A stretch of 64,000 nt of DNA from Aliarcobacter skirrowii CCUG 10374 (GCF_003544835.1 NZ_CP032099.1:1612001-1676000); one strand, 5' to 3'; positions 16,378 through 27,508 are shown, counted from the stretch's first letter. Program-made: numbers and translations. Notes: a model not told the origin generated them from the sequence alone.

Positions 16378-16383
16378 ATTATA
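16378..16383 (-). promoter_or_regulatory. Probable -10 box of purE
   Basis: On the minus strand the sequence TGATATAATGTATATC gives a perfect TATAAT right at the end of the upstream gene. It would start a transcript about 27 bases before the purE ATG. Confidence 0.55.
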
Positions 16384-17640
16384 TCAAAAATTTTCTAAGG
16401 TTTTTATAATATCTTCTATTTTTAGATTTCGCCACTCTTCAAACTTATTTATAGTTAAAGTATCATTTTCATAAATAAACTTTGATAAATTTTTTGAACT
16501 ATCTTTTACATAGATTGTTTTAGTGTAGTTATAATATTTTAAACTCTCTTCATAATCTTTAAAAGTTGCTATACAAAGAGTTGGTATCATAAAAGCATCT
16601 GCTATATGAAGAGCTGAAGTGTATGCTGTTATTATCTTATCCATAGATGAAACAATATAGATAAAATCTTCTATTGTTTTTGAATATGTTGATAAATCTA
16701 TATAATTTTCAGATTTTATTTTTGGATCAATTAAAAGTGTTGTTATAATCACATAATCATCTAATTTATCTATTAAACCTTTTAAAATTTCAATAGCAAA
16801 ATTTTGAGGAATTGATTTATTTATAGTTGCACTATAAGGATGAAAAAGTAATAATTTACCTCTTTTTTTAGCATCAATAATTTTTTGACTTAAACCTTTT
16901 GATAATTCAAAATGTTCACAATTAAGTTCACTATATTTTTTAGAACTTGGAATTTTTTTATAATCTATTCCAAACTTATAAAGCCATGCATCTACTATAT
17001 TTATATCTAATATCTTACTAATATCTACACTATTATCAACAAAATAGTCATACTTACAAATAGTTTTACTATTTATTGCAAGTGGATATACTCCATTTAT
17101 ATATTTTTGAGTTTCATAAATACTTTTATCTCTTTTATAATAACTATTATTTGAAGCTTTTATAAAAATATCAAGTTCAACTTTTGAGTATATATTTTTT
17201 AACTCTTCATAAAAAATTCTAAGTGCTGCCATAGAGCTAATCATATCGCTAATTGTAGAGCCTAAACTTCCAATAAGAGCAACTTTAACAATTGGTTTGT
17301 GAAAACTATTAAGACTATATAAAAGCGAACTAGGTTTTATATCAAAAAAAATATTATCTTTGAACTCTTCTTTTGTTTTATACTCATTTTCAAAGCTAAT
17401 CCCAATTTCAGTTGGAAAATTTGGATTAGTTTTTACACTCTTTTCATTTAAAATCTTAGCAAGATATCTATTTTTATCAACTTTTGAAAAAATATCTTGT
17501 AAATCTTTAAAATCATCATATGTTGTAATATAAACCGTCTCATTTTCTAAACCAACTGGTGCTTTAAATCTATCATATTTTAGTATTGTACCATCTGTTA
17601 TTTTTATATTTATACTATTTGTAACTCTAAAAAAAACCAT
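16384..17640 (-). CDS. Putative glycosyltransferase of the heptosyltransferase (GT9-like) type
   Basis: I cannot name this 418-residue protein with certainty. The middle and end look like a GT-B transferase. VKVALIGSLGSTISDMISSM near residue 117 resembles the N-domain Gly loop of GT9 enzymes. GKLLLFHPYSATINKSIP near 260 occupies the place of the usual hxxGa motif. IYIVSSMDKIITAYTSALHI with ADAFMIPTLCI is close to the D-TSxxHIAxAxxxP donor-site motif. The first 110 residues are not typical of GT9. It lies between a U32 gene and purE. Role in surface glycan or protein glycosylation is inference. Confidence 0.7.
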   Translation of the reverse strand: MVFFRVTNSINIKITDGTILKYDRFKAPVGLENETVYITTYDDFKDLQDIFSKVDKNRYLAKILNEKSVKTNPNFPTEIGISFENEYKTKEEFKDNIFFDIKPSSLLYSLNSFHKPIVKVALIGSLGSTISDMISSMAALRIFYEELKNIYSKVELDIFIKASNNSYYKRDKSIYETQKYINGVYPLAINSKTICKYDYFVDNSVDISKILDINIVDAWLYKFGIDYKKIPSSKKYSELNCEHFELSKGLSQKIIDAKKRGKLLLFHPYSATINKSIPQNFAIEILKGLIDKLDDYVIITTLLIDPKIKSENYIDLSTYSKTIEDFIYIVSSMDKIITAYTSALHIADAFMIPTLCIATFKDYEESLKYYNYTKTIYVKDSSKNLSKFIYENDTLTINKFEEWRNLKIEDIIKTLENF

Positions 17641-17643
17641 ATC

Positions 17644-18933
17644 TTATTCTATATTACTATCAATATTTTCTACTCTAAACATTGTTAAATAGGGTAATTT
17701 GCATGGAAGTTTTATTTTATTTACATTTCCACTATGAACGCTTTCAAGCTCTTTATTATCTTGTGTTAAAATCTTTTTAAAATTTATATAATATAGTCCA
17801 TTCTCTTTTTTAAACACTTTTCCAATCTCATTTTCACACTCATGTAGAACTGTGTTATGTGGAGTGAAAATTTCAATATCTTCATTTGGATAAACTTTAT
17901 ACTTGCAATAAAAATGCTCTTCATCTTCAGATACTAAACCTGTTACTTCAAATGAGCCTTTACTTAAAGCATAATCGTGATTTTGAGAATCTAGTTTTTC
18001 AAATGGCTTATGAATTAAATAAGCATCTGTAAACCCTCTATTTTTAGTTGTATGCAACTCTTTTTGATATTTTGAAGCATCAAATTTATTTTCATAATAG
18101 TCATCAATAGCTTCTCTATAAGCTTTTGCAGTTACTGCTGCATAGTATGGAGATTTTGTTCTTCCCTCTATTTTCAAACTATCCACAGCACCACTATCAA
18201 GTATCTCTTTAATATGAGATGCAAGGTTCATATCTTTTGAGTTAAAAATATATGTTCCAACACCAGGTTCTTCTTCAAGTCTAAACAAGCTTCCATGCTC
18301 ATCATTTCCAGCATAAAGTGTATATTCAAATCTACAATCATTTGCACAACTTCCACGATTTGGAACTCTTCCCATTTGAACAGCACTAATTAAACATCTT
18401 CCACTATATGCAAAACACATAGAACCATGAACAAATATCTCTATCTCCATATCTGGAAGATGTTTTTTAATCTCTATTACATCTTTTAAAGATATCTCTC
18501 TTGCTACAACAATTCTTTTAACTCCCATATCCCAAAAAACTTGAGCATCAAGATAGTTTAAAACATTTGCTTGAGTTGAAAGATGTATATCAATCTGGGG
18601 AGCAATCTCTCTACAAAGTCTTACAACTCCTGGAGCTGCAACTATAAAACCATCTGGTTTCAGTGCAGCCATAGAGGCTATATGTTTTTTTAATAACTCA
18701 ATTTGAGCATTAAAAGGAAAACCATTTATTGTTGCATAAACTTTTTTCCCTCGCTCATGTGCATAATCAATTCCCTCTTTAAATGTCTCAAATGTAAACT
18801 CTTTACTAGCTCTAATTCTTAAACTAAAGTGGCTAACTCCACCATAAACAGCATCAGCACCATAATTTATTGCAATTTTTAATTTTTCTAAATTTCCAGC
18901 AGGTGAGAGCAACTCAACTTTTTGCTTACTCAT
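17644..18933 (-). CDS. Peptidase U32 family protein (TrhP/YegQ/RlhA type)
   Basis: A 429-residue U32 protein. It begins KVELLSPAGNLEKLKIAINYGADAVYGG, has LSTQANVLN, and the Cys signature IFVHGSMCFAYSGRCLISA then NRGSCANDCRFEYTL, the set of Cys residues that in TrhP/RlhA-type proteins is needed for prephenate-dependent hydroxylation of tRNA or rRNA. Despite the family name, most such proteins are not proteases. The C-terminal portion after residue 330 is a beta-rich domain typical of the longer members. The specific RNA target is unknown. Confidence 0.9.
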   Translation of the reverse strand: MSKQKVELLSPAGNLEKLKIAINYGADAVYGGVSHFSLRIRASKEFTFETFKEGIDYAHERGKKVYATINGFPFNAQIELLKKHIASMAALKPDGFIVAAPGVVRLCREIAPQIDIHLSTQANVLNYLDAQVFWDMGVKRIVVAREISLKDVIEIKKHLPDMEIEIFVHGSMCFAYSGRCLISAVQMGRVPNRGSCANDCRFEYTLYAGNDEHGSLFRLEEEPGVGTYIFNSKDMNLASHIKEILDSGAVDSLKIEGRTKSPYYAAVTAKAYREAIDDYYENKFDASKYQKELHTTKNRGFTDAYLIHKPFEKLDSQNHDYALSKGSFEVTGLVSEDEEHFYCKYKVYPNEDIEIFTPHNTVLHECENEIGKVFKKENGLYYINFKKILTQDNKELESVHSGNVNKIKLPCKLPYLTMFRVENIDSNIE

Positions 18934-19031
18934 AAAATTCCTTTGATTTTTTATATAATAAAATATTTAAATTTTTAGGGGATTGTATCTTTTTTTTGAT
19001 AAATCTTAAGTTTTGCGACAAGCAAAGAGCT

Positions 19032-21920
19032 TTAGAAGCTCTCCCACTCATCATCAGATTTTGAAGCTTTAAACTCTTGTTTTGGTTTTTGCTCTAAGAT
19101 TTTTACATCTTTAGCCTTTGTTACTATCTCTTTTGGTTTATTTGTCTCAGGTTTTGTTGTCTCTATATTTGAATTAACTTTTTTAGATATATTATCAATT
19201 TTAACTTGATCAAGTGATTTAAATACTTTAAAAATTGATGTATCAAGTTGTTTTGATAACTCTTTTAATCTACTCTTATCAGAGTTCTTTTTACAATCCT
19301 CATTAATATACTCTTGAACACTTGTATGAACAAGTTCATGATACTCTTTTAAAGTTTTCCAATTTTGATTTTTAGTAAATACTAAACCATTTTTTTCTTG
19401 CTCTATAATCCATTTTCCTAAGTCACACTCTGTTGGTTTTGTTACACTCCAAGCAGTTTTTCCTTGACCAATTTTATCAAAGTTTGTAAGCTTAAATTTT
19501 ACATGGTCATTTTTTAGTTTTGAAACTTTAAATACTAAATCTATATCTTCAATAATATTAGGATCTACTTGTTTAAATTTAGCTCTATCTGCTATTTTTA
19601 ATAGATTGCTTGATAAACTTGATGCTTCACTTGCAAGATTACTTATAACTCTTGAAGAGCTAGCATTTACTTGAGTTACTCTATCAAGAACATTAATAGT
19701 ATCATTTATTTGAAGTATTCCTATCTCTTCCTCTTTTGTACCTCTTGATACATCTTCTATTAAAACAATAGTCTCATCAATTCTTTTATTTAACTCTGTA
19801 TAGCCAATTTTCATACTATTTGCTATCTCTTTACCTTCATTTGCTTTTGAAGTTGCTATTTCAACAATATTTTTAATCTCTCTTGCAGCTTCTGCACTTC
19901 TATTTGCAAGATTTCGCACCTCTTGAGCAACAACAGCAAACCCTTTTCCAGCTTCTCCAGCAGTTGCTGCTTCAACTGCTGCGTTTAGACTTAAGATATT
20001 TGTTTGGAATGCTATTTGATCAATTACCTCAATAGCTTCATTTATTGAACTAACCTCTTTATTAATTTGATCCATCGCGTCATTTGTTTTTGAAGCTAAA
20101 GTCTCACCTTGCTTTGATGATTTTTGAAGCTCTGAAGCCAAAATTGACATTTGAGAAGTCTTTTGAACACTTTGCTTAATAATAGATGTAATCTCTTCAA
20201 TAGCAGCAGCTGTTTGCTCTAAACTTGCAGCTTGTTCTGTTGCTGAAGTTGATAACTCTTTTGCAGATTTTGAAAGAACTGCTGTATCATCATTTAATTT
20301 TGTTCCAGTTGATACTATCATTGATAAAAATTCAGATACAGTATGACCGATTAATTGAGTACTTGTAGCTAAAGAAGACATAATTCCATTTACTTTTGTA
20401 ACATCAATTTGTGAGTTACTATCTGAGAAGTTTGAACTACCATATTCAACCAAAGTATTATTTAAAGTATTAAGATTTTGGTTAGTCTTTTCAATCATCT
20501 CATTTATAGAGTCTCTTAAACTTTGAATTTGAGGATTTGAAGATGTTTTTTCAATTTTATATACATAAAATCCTTGAGATATTTTTTCAATAACCTCATC
20601 AACATTTGCAATTACTTTACCATCTTCTATATATCCATCTTTTAATTTTTGAATATACCCATTAAAACTATCAACAATCTTTCCAATCTCATCATTTGAT
20701 TTTTTCTTAATTCTATCAGTTTGTTCATTTCCACTTGATATATCATTTATTGCTATATCAAGCTCATCAAGTGGTCTTATAATTGCGTGATTTACTAAAT
20801 AGCTATATATTAAATTAGCAATAAGCATAATTAACAAAGAGAACCCAATAATACTATATATTATAGAATTTATTTTGCTATTTGCACTAGCTTGCATTAA
20901 AGCAATCTCTTCTTCTATATCATCAACATAAGCACCTGTTCCAATTATCCAATCCCAAGGTTCAAACCTTTGAACATATGAAAACTTCTCTTTTGGATCA
21001 TTTTTCTTATTTGGTTTATCCCAATAATATTTTACAAGTCCACCCTCTTTTTTCTCATTTGTAATTTTTGACATCTCTACAAATAATTTAGTTCCATAAG
21101 GGTCTGCATATGTGCTTAAATCTGTTCCATTTAGAGCTGGATTTGTTGGGTGGTGAATCATTTTTGGATGAGAATCATTTATCCAAAAATAGTCATTATT
21201 TGCATATCTCATATCAGATATTGTTTTTAAAGCCTCTTCTTGAATTCTAGCTGTAGCATTTTCAACATACTCACCTGTTCCAATAACCCAATTATAAGGA
21301 GCAAATAGTTTAACAAAAGAGACTTTTAATTGTGGTTCAGTAAATCCTGGTTTTGGCCAAACATAATCAATAAATCCCTCTTTATCTTTTTTGGCAATAG
21401 ATGCAAACTCTTTAAAAATCTGCTTTCCTTTTGGATCTTTGTAGTTATACATATCTTTATCATTTAAAGATGGATTTATTGGATGAATTAAAACAACTGC
21501 ATCCAAATCATTAATCCAAAAATATCCAGTAGAACCATATCTAGTAGAGTTTACAATATTTTTTAATCTCTCTTTTAAAGCACTATCTGATATTGTATTT
21601 TTATATTTTTGATACTCACCTTCTAAAATAGTGAACAAAAACATAGTCTGTTTTTTAAGTTCATCTTCTAACTCAAGTTTAACTTTTTCTATATCAGTTC
21701 TTGCATGATATGCTTCAACTGTTTTCATAGCTAAAGATACATAATTTTTAAGCTCTTCCTCTTTTTTTGCATAAGCCTCTTTTTTATAGTTTTCAATTCC
21801 CTCATTTGAATACTCTTTTATAGAGTAAATAGCAACAAATGCAACTGCAAGTGAAATTATAACTATAGTAAGAATTGATAATATTAAAAGTTTAGCTTTT
21901 ATTGATATATTATTTATCAT
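19032..21920 (-). CDS. Methyl-accepting chemotaxis protein with tandem Cache and C-terminal CZB domain
   Basis: This 962-residue chemoreceptor has a membrane segment near residues 8-30 and a periplasmic part with two similar Cache units: GSTGYFWINDLDAVVLIHPI with VIGTGEYV, and NNDYFWINDSHPKMIHHPTN with IIGTGAYV. A second membrane segment near 355-380, HAMP and the kinase-control region with EAGKGFAVVAQEVRNLANRS follow. Near the end DHVKFKLTN, TECDLGKWI and YHELVH provide the His-Cys-His-His set of a CZB zinc-binding domain. The ATG at 21920 is chosen because GGAGAGATAAG precedes it. An upstream in-frame TTG lacks such a site. Confidence 0.95.
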   Translation of the reverse strand: MINNISIKAKLLILSILTIVIISLAVAFVAIYSIKEYSNEGIENYKKEAYAKKEEELKNYVSLAMKTVEAYHARTDIEKVKLELEDELKKQTMFLFTILEGEYQKYKNTISDSALKERLKNIVNSTRYGSTGYFWINDLDAVVLIHPINPSLNDKDMYNYKDPKGKQIFKEFASIAKKDKEGFIDYVWPKPGFTEPQLKVSFVKLFAPYNWVIGTGEYVENATARIQEEALKTISDMRYANNDYFWINDSHPKMIHHPTNPALNGTDLSTYADPYGTKLFVEMSKITNEKKEGGLVKYYWDKPNKKNDPKEKFSYVQRFEPWDWIIGTGAYVDDIEEEIALMQASANSKINSIIYSIIGFSLLIMLIANLIYSYLVNHAIIRPLDELDIAINDISSGNEQTDRIKKKSNDEIGKIVDSFNGYIQKLKDGYIEDGKVIANVDEVIEKISQGFYVYKIEKTSSNPQIQSLRDSINEMIEKTNQNLNTLNNTLVEYGSSNFSDSNSQIDVTKVNGIMSSLATSTQLIGHTVSEFLSMIVSTGTKLNDDTAVLSKSAKELSTSATEQAASLEQTAAAIEEITSIIKQSVQKTSQMSILASELQKSSKQGETLASKTNDAMDQINKEVSSINEAIEVIDQIAFQTNILSLNAAVEAATAGEAGKGFAVVAQEVRNLANRSAEAAREIKNIVEIATSKANEGKEIANSMKIGYTELNKRIDETIVLIEDVSRGTKEEEIGILQINDTINVLDRVTQVNASSSRVISNLASEASSLSSNLLKIADRAKFKQVDPNIIEDIDLVFKVSKLKNDHVKFKLTNFDKIGQGKTAWSVTKPTECDLGKWIIEQEKNGLVFTKNQNWKTLKEYHELVHTSVQEYINEDCKKNSDKSRLKELSKQLDTSIFKVFKSLDQVKIDNISKKVNSNIETTKPETNKPKEIVTKAKDVKILEQKPKQEFKASKSDDEWESF

Positions 21921-21948
21921 CTTATCTCTCCATTTCAACAAATGTTTG

Positions 21949-21954
21949 ATTATA
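21949..21954 (-). promoter_or_regulatory. Probable -10 box of the chemoreceptor gene
   Basis: On the minus strand GGTATAATCAAAC contains a perfect TATAAT about 28 bases before the start codon, in the short gap after recN. It suggests the receptor is transcribed separately from recN. Confidence 0.55.
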
Positions 21955-21981
21955 CCATTTATTATAAAAATTGTATAAAAA

Positions 21982-23514
21982 TTAAGATTTTATTATATTT
22001 TTAGCAAACTCTATTGCTTCATTTGTAACATTTTCACCACTTATCATTCTTGCTATCTCATTTACTCTTTCACTATTATTTAACTCTTTTACAGTTGAAA
22101 CTCCATTGATTTTTTCAACCAAAAAGTGTTGATTTGCACTTGATGCAAGTTGTATTTGATGTGAAATTGCAAATATTTGATAATTTTTACTTAAACTTAT
22201 AAGAACATTTGCTATTGCTTCACTCTCTTTTCCACTTAAATTTGCATCTATTTCGTCTAAAAACAAAATTCCATTTTCACCAATATCAAGTTTTGAAATT
22301 GCACTTAAAAGTGCAAGTCTTAATCTGTTGTATTCACCAGAACTTATTGTTTGCAAAGATACTTGATTTAACTTAAAATCTATGTAATCAACTCCACTAC
22401 TATCAAGCTCTTGATTTTTTAAATCAATTTTTGCACTACTTAAATATAAAAATTCTAAATAATAATTTACATCTTTTTCAAGTCTTATTAATCCCTCTTT
22501 TCTGTAATCACTCATCTTATTTGCTAAATCTAAAACATAAGTTTGCAAAGATTGATATTTTTTCTCTAAATCACTCTTTTCAAAACTAATATTCATATAA
22601 CTATCTAGCTCTTTTTGTTTTTGCTCTTTATACTTAAGAGCATCTTCTATTGAACCAAATTTTTTTATTAGATTTGATATTTTCTCAATTCTATCAAGAG
22701 TTGATTCAATATCAATATCTTCAAGTTCTCCTAAAGTGTCATTAGATTTTTCTAAAATATTATTTAGCTCATTTATAGCTTCATCAAAAAATGCACTATT
22801 TATCTCTAAAATTTCTAAAAGTTCATTAACTCCACTAACATGCTCAAATATTTTTGTAGCTTTTAAACTAGCTTTCTCTATCTTCTCTTTTTTTGCAAGA
22901 GCTTTTTTTAGACTATTTAACTCTTCATACTCATTTAATTTTGGATTTATCTCTTCTATTTTTGATATCTCAAATCTTGCAAACTCTTTTAAATCTTCTA
23001 ACTTTTTCTCATCTTCATTTAATTTATCTAATCTCTTTTTTATCTCAACAAGTTCTTTATAGTTATTTACAAAATCATCTTTAAGTACTTTAAATCCACT
23101 AAAATTTTTACTTGCATACCTATCTAGAAAATCTATTAAAACTTCACTTTTAAAATCACTTGTATCTTTTAAACTTAAATATTTAATTATACTATTTGAT
23201 ATCTCACTTAGTGATTTTTTTGATATGCTTTGATTGTTTAGAAAATATCTTGTTTTATCTTTTTTAATACTTTTGAAAACAATATCCTCTTCAAAGTTTA
23301 TATCAAACTCTTCATTTTTTATTTTTGAATTATTTATATTTAGCTCAGCTAACTCACTTTTTATCTCATTTAATCCAAAAAGTGCTAAAAACTCTTGCAT
23401 TAAGATAGATTTTCCAGCTCCACTTGGACCTGTAAAGATATTTAATCCACTATTAAACTCTAATTCAAGCTCTTTAAAACTTAAACAATTTTTTATATAA
23501 ACTCTTGTAATCAA
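21982..23514 (-). CDS. recN: DNA repair protein RecN
   Basis: RecN is an SMC-like ATPase that helps double-strand-break repair. The 510-residue protein has NIFTGPSGAGKSILMQEFL as Walker A near residue 30, a long coiled-coil centre, LQTISSGEYNRLRLALL as the ABC signature and GILFLDEIDANLSGKES as Walker B. The length is slightly under the 550 usual, consistent with other Campylobacterota. The start is a TTG, 2 bases after nadK's stop, so recN depends on readthrough from nadK. Confidence 0.95.
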   Translation of the reverse strand: MITRVYIKNCLSFKELELEFNSGLNIFTGPSGAGKSILMQEFLALFGLNEIKSELAELNINNSKIKNEEFDINFEEDIVFKSIKKDKTRYFLNNQSISKKSLSEISNSIIKYLSLKDTSDFKSEVLIDFLDRYASKNFSGFKVLKDDFVNNYKELVEIKKRLDKLNEDEKKLEDLKEFARFEISKIEEINPKLNEYEELNSLKKALAKKEKIEKASLKATKIFEHVSGVNELLEILEINSAFFDEAINELNNILEKSNDTLGELEDIDIESTLDRIEKISNLIKKFGSIEDALKYKEQKQKELDSYMNISFEKSDLEKKYQSLQTYVLDLANKMSDYRKEGLIRLEKDVNYYLEFLYLSSAKIDLKNQELDSSGVDYIDFKLNQVSLQTISSGEYNRLRLALLSAISKLDIGENGILFLDEIDANLSGKESEAIANVLISLSKNYQIFAISHQIQLASSANQHFLVEKINGVSTVKELNNSERVNEIARMISGENVTNEAIEFAKNIIKS

Positions 23515-23516
23515 AC

Positions 23517-24389
23517 TTAGTTACCCCATCTTAATTTTTCACTTAAAACTTTAAAAAAGTCTCTTTTTGTTCTATAAAGCATCTTTGCACTCTTTTTTGA
23601 TATTTTAATATTTACAATCTCATTTTGCTTTAAATCGTACAGATCTTGACCATCAACTATAACAGTCGCTTCATCACTTGGTGTTTTAAACTCAATTTCA
23701 AAATCAGCTGGTACAACTATTGGTCGTTGAGTTAGTGAGTGAGCTGCAACTGGAGTTATTATAAATGCATTTGTAAGTGGATAAACAATTGGTCCACCAA
23801 CAGATAAATTATATGCAGTTGAGCCACTTGGAGTTGATACTATTAAACCATCACCATAATATGTATTAAACTCTTTTTTATCAATTTTTGCTTTTATCTC
23901 AAGCATTGAAGATAGATTTTTTCTAGATATTACTATATCGTTAAATGCTATAAATTTTTTATCTCCTATTTGTGCCTCTATCATCATTCTTGGTTCAATT
24001 TTATAATCATTTATTAGCAAATCTTCAATAAAACATGGTAAATCTTCCAGTTTTAAATCTGTTAAAAATCCCAAAGTTCCTAAATTTATTCCTAAAACTG
24101 GAAGATTATATTTAAAAGATTTTCTAACTACTCCAAGAAGTGTTCCATCTCCTCCAATAGAGATTAAAAAATCAGATTTTTGGCACATTAAATCAAAATC
24201 TAATCCATTTTGAGAAATCATTTGTGCACTACTTTTTTCTAAAATCAAATCTATATTTTTGTCCAAAAATAGTTTTTCTACTCTTAAAAAAGCATCTTTT
24301 AATTCTGGACTATTTGGTTTAAGAACTACACCAATATTTTCAATTTTTTTTAAGTGTTCGCAACTTTTTTCTAATCTCAATTCATCCAA
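23517..24389 (-). CDS. nadK: NAD kinase
   Basis: NadK phosphorylates NAD to NADP. The 290-residue protein has FLISIGGDGTLLGVVRKS with the GGDG motif, GINLGTLGFLTDLK, the catalytic loop region TYYGDGLIVSTPSGSTAYNL and AHSLTQRPIVVP. The assigned start is a TTG at 24389 without a clear ribosome binding site; other TTG codons nearby (about residue 4) are possible and the first few residues are uncertain. It heads a nadK-recN pair after the fusA terminator. Confidence 0.95.
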   Translation of the reverse strand: MDELRLEKSCEHLKKIENIGVVLKPNSPELKDAFLRVEKLFLDKNIDLILEKSSAQMISQNGLDFDLMCQKSDFLISIGGDGTLLGVVRKSFKYNLPVLGINLGTLGFLTDLKLEDLPCFIEDLLINDYKIEPRMMIEAQIGDKKFIAFNDIVISRKNLSSMLEIKAKIDKKEFNTYYGDGLIVSTPSGSTAYNLSVGGPIVYPLTNAFIITPVAAHSLTQRPIVVPADFEIEFKTPSDEATVIVDGQDLYDLKQNEIVNIKISKKSAKMLYRTKRDFFKVLSEKLRWGN

Positions 24390-24445
24390 CTTTTTTTAAA
24401 TTTATATGAAAAATCAATTGTATTAAATATCTCATATAAATCTAA

Positions 24446-24480
24446 TAAAAAAAGGGAATATGCAAAAGCACATCCCCTTT
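24446..24480 (-). terminator. Rho-independent terminator of the str operon
   Basis: Read on the minus strand, 24479-24468 and 24463-24452 pair over 12 bases with two G-U pairs and a 4-base loop, followed by a T-rich tract (24453-24446). It comes about 23 bases after the fusA stop codon. Confidence 0.88.
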
Positions 24481-24502
24481 TAGAAAAACTTAATTTTTTA
24501 AA

Positions 24503-26611
24503 TTATCCATTTCTTTTTTTGATAATCTCTTCAGATACATTTCTTGGAACCTCTTGGTATGAATCAAACAACATTGAGTATGTTGCTCTACCTTGAGACA
24601 TAGATCTTAAATCTGTTGAGTAACCAAATAGTTCTGATAATGGAATCATAGCAGTAACAAGTTTGATACCTGCTCTGTCATCCATAGATTGAACTTGTCC
24701 TCTTCTTTTATTACAATCTCCAATAACGTCTCCCATGTACTCTTCTGGAGTCTCAATTTCAACTTTCATCATTGGCTCAAGTAAAACAGCACCTGCAGCT
24801 GCACTTCTACAACCTTGTTTGAATCCCATTGAAGCAGCTAATTTAAACGCCATTTCAGATGAGTCAACTTCGTGGTAACTTCCATCATAAAGTGTAACTT
24901 CAATATCAACCATTGGGTAACCAGCTAAGATACCACCTTGCATTGCTTCAAATGCACCTTTTTCAACAGCTGGAACATACTCTTTTGGTACAACCCCACC
25001 TTTAATTTCATTATTGAATTTAAATGTTGGTTCACTTCCAGCAGGAAGAGGTTTAATCTCTAAGTAAACATGTCCATATTGACCTTTACCTCCAGATTGT
25101 TTTGCATATTTGTACTCTTGTTTAACAGCATTTCTAATAGTCTCTCTATATGCAACTTGTGGAGCACCAACTTCAGCTTCAACCTTAAACTCTCTTTTCA
25201 TTCTATCTACAAGAATTTCAAGGTGTAATTCACCCATTCCAGAAATAATAGTTTGACCTGTTTCTTCATCAGTATTTACTCTAAATGATGGATCTTCTTC
25301 AGCAAGTTTTCCTAAAGCAATACCCATTTTTTCTTGGTCAGCTTTTGTTTTTGGCTCAACAGCAACACTAATAACTGGATCTGGGAAATCCATTCTCTCT
25401 AGAATTACTGGATCTTTTTCGCTTGCTAGTGTATCACCTGTAATTGTATCTTTAAGACCAACAACTGCACCAATTTCTCCAGCATAAAGTTCTTTAACTT
25501 CTTCTCTAGAGTTTGCATGCATTTTAAGTAATCTTCCGATTCTCTCTTTTTTCATTTTTGTAGAGTTTAATACATAAGTTCCAGACTCTAAAATTCCTCT
25601 ATAAACTCTTGTAAATGTTAATTGTCCAACAAATGGGTCAGTCATAATTTTAAATGCTAAAGCTGCAACTTCACCTTTATCAGTTGAAGGAACAATTACA
25701 GCTTCACCATCTTGAGTTTCACCTTTAATATCAGCAACCTCTGTTGGAGCTGGTAAATACATAGCAACAGCATCAAGAAGTGGTTGAATACCTTTGTTTT
25801 TAAATGATGTTCCACAAACCATAGGAGTAATTTCCATAGCTAAACATCTTTTTTTAATTCCAGCTGTGATTTCCTCTTCAGTTAACTCTTCACCACCAAG
25901 GTATTTATCCATTAACTCATCACTTGATTCAGCAGCAGCTTCGATTAGTTTTTCTCTGTATTCAGCAGCTGTATCAACTAAATCAGCAGGAATATCTTCA
26001 ATTTTATACATCTCACCAGCTTGTGCATCAAGAGTATAAGTATAAGCTTTCATTTTTACTAAATCAACCATTCCTCTAAATTGGTCTTCTGCACCAATTG
26101 GAATTTGAAGTGGAACCGGATTTGCTTTTAATCTATCTTTTACTTGATTCATTACACTAAAGAAGTTTGCACCTGTTCTATCCATTTTGTTTACATAGAT
26201 AATTCTAGGAACTCCATACTTATTTGCTTGTCTCCAAACTGTTTCAGATTGTGGTTGAACCCCACCAACTGAACAAAATACTGCAACAGCACCATCAAGA
26301 ACCCTCATTGATCTCTCAACTTCAATAGTAAAGTCAACGTGACCTGGAGTGTCAATGATATTTATTTGTAGTTGCTCATTTGTTTTTGGGTGATTCCAAA
26401 AACAAGTTGTAGCAGCAGAAGTAATTGTAATACCTCTTTCTTGCTCTTGCTCCATCCAGTCCATTGTTGCTGTACCTTCATGAGTCTCACCAATTTTGTG
26501 AGAGATTCCTGTATAAAAAAGAATTCTCTCAGTACTTGTTGTTTTTCCTGCATCAATGTGTGCAGCAATACCAATATTTCTAACTCTATTTAAGGGTACT
26601 TTTCTTGCCAT
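24503..26611 (-). CDS. fusA: Elongation factor G
   Basis: EF-G drives ribosome translocation using GTP. The 702-residue protein has [20 protein letters not shown] (G1), [14 protein letters not shown] (switch I), [15 protein letters not shown] (G3) and [10 protein letters not shown] (G4), followed by domains II-V with [19 protein letters not shown] near the end. It is the last gene of the rpsL-rpsG-fusA operon and begins 10 bases after rpsG. A strong terminator follows. No tuf gene is attached. Confidence 0.99.
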   Translation of the reverse strand: MARKVPLNRVRNIGIAAHIDAGKTTSTERILFYTGISHKIGETHEGTATMDWMEQEQERGITITSAATTCFWNHPKTNEQLQINIIDTPGHVDFTIEVERSMRVLDGAVAVFCSVGGVQPQSETVWRQANKYGVPRIIYVNKMDRTGANFFSVMNQVKDRLKANPVPLQIPIGAEDQFRGMVDLVKMKAYTYTLDAQAGEMYKIEDIPADLVDTAAEYREKLIEAAAESSDELMDKYLGGEELTEEEITAGIKKRCLAMEITPMVCGTSFKNKGIQPLLDAVAMYLPAPTEVADIKGETQDGEAVIVPSTDKGEVAALAFKIMTDPFVGQLTFTRVYRGILESGTYVLNSTKMKKERIGRLLKMHANSREEVKELYAGEIGAVVGLKDTITGDTLASEKDPVILERMDFPDPVISVAVEPKTKADQEKMGIALGKLAEEDPSFRVNTDEETGQTIISGMGELHLEILVDRMKREFKVEAEVGAPQVAYRETIRNAVKQEYKYAKQSGGKGQYGHVYLEIKPLPAGSEPTFKFNNEIKGGVVPKEYVPAVEKGAFEAMQGGILAGYPMVDIEVTLYDGSYHEVDSSEMAFKLAASMGFKQGCRSAAAGAVLLEPMMKVEIETPEEYMGDVIGDCNKRRGQVQSMDDRAGIKLVTAMIPLSELFGYSTDLRSMSQGRATYSMLFDSYQEVPRNVSEEIIKKRNG

Positions 26612-26620
26612 ATTTAATTC

Positions 26621-27091
<471 letters not shown>

Positions 27092-27103
27092 CTATCCTTC
27101 TAC

Positions 27104-27484
27104 TTATTTTTTAACTTTTGGTCTTTTTGTACCATATTTAGATCTAGATACAGTTCTGTTATTAACTCCAGCACTATCTAACGCACCTCTTACAATGTGG
27201 TATTTAACCCCAGGTAAATCTTTTACTCTTCCCCCTCTTACTAACACAATTGAGTGCTCTTGAAGGTTATGACCCTCTCCACCGATATATGAAATAACTT
27301 CAATTCCAGTAGTTAATCTAACTTTTGCAACTTTTCTTAAAGCTGAGTTAGGTTTTTTTGGAGTTGTTGTATATACTCTTGTACATACTCCTCTTCTTTG
27401 TGGACATTTTTTTAAAGCTGGTGATTTTGATTTCTCAACCACTTTTTTTCGCTCTTTTCTAATAAGCTGTTGTATAGTAGGCAT
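27104..27484 (-). CDS. rpsL: 30S ribosomal protein S12
   Basis: S12 lies at the decoding site and controls accuracy. The 126-residue protein reads [15 protein letters not shown] at the start and contains [40 protein letters not shown] and [14 protein letters not shown]. The Lys of TPKKPNSA, where streptomycin-resistance substitutions arise, is the wild-type residue. It heads the str operon, with a TATAAT promoter at 27613-27618. Confidence 0.99.
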   Translation of the reverse strand: MPTIQQLIRKERKKVVEKSKSPALKKCPQRRGVCTRVYTTTPKKPNSALRKVAKVRLTTGIEVISYIGGEGHNLQEHSIVLVRGGRVKDLPGVKYHIVRGALDSAGVNNRTVSRSKYGTKRPKVKK

Positions 27485-27508
27485 TTCTTTCCTTTATAAT
27501 ATTTGGTT

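Noticed and set aside
19026-19042. AGAGCTT-TAG-AAGCTCT palindrome over the chemoreceptor stop codon, considered as a terminator
   Set aside because: A 7-bp stem with only three T residues following on the minus strand; too weak to list.
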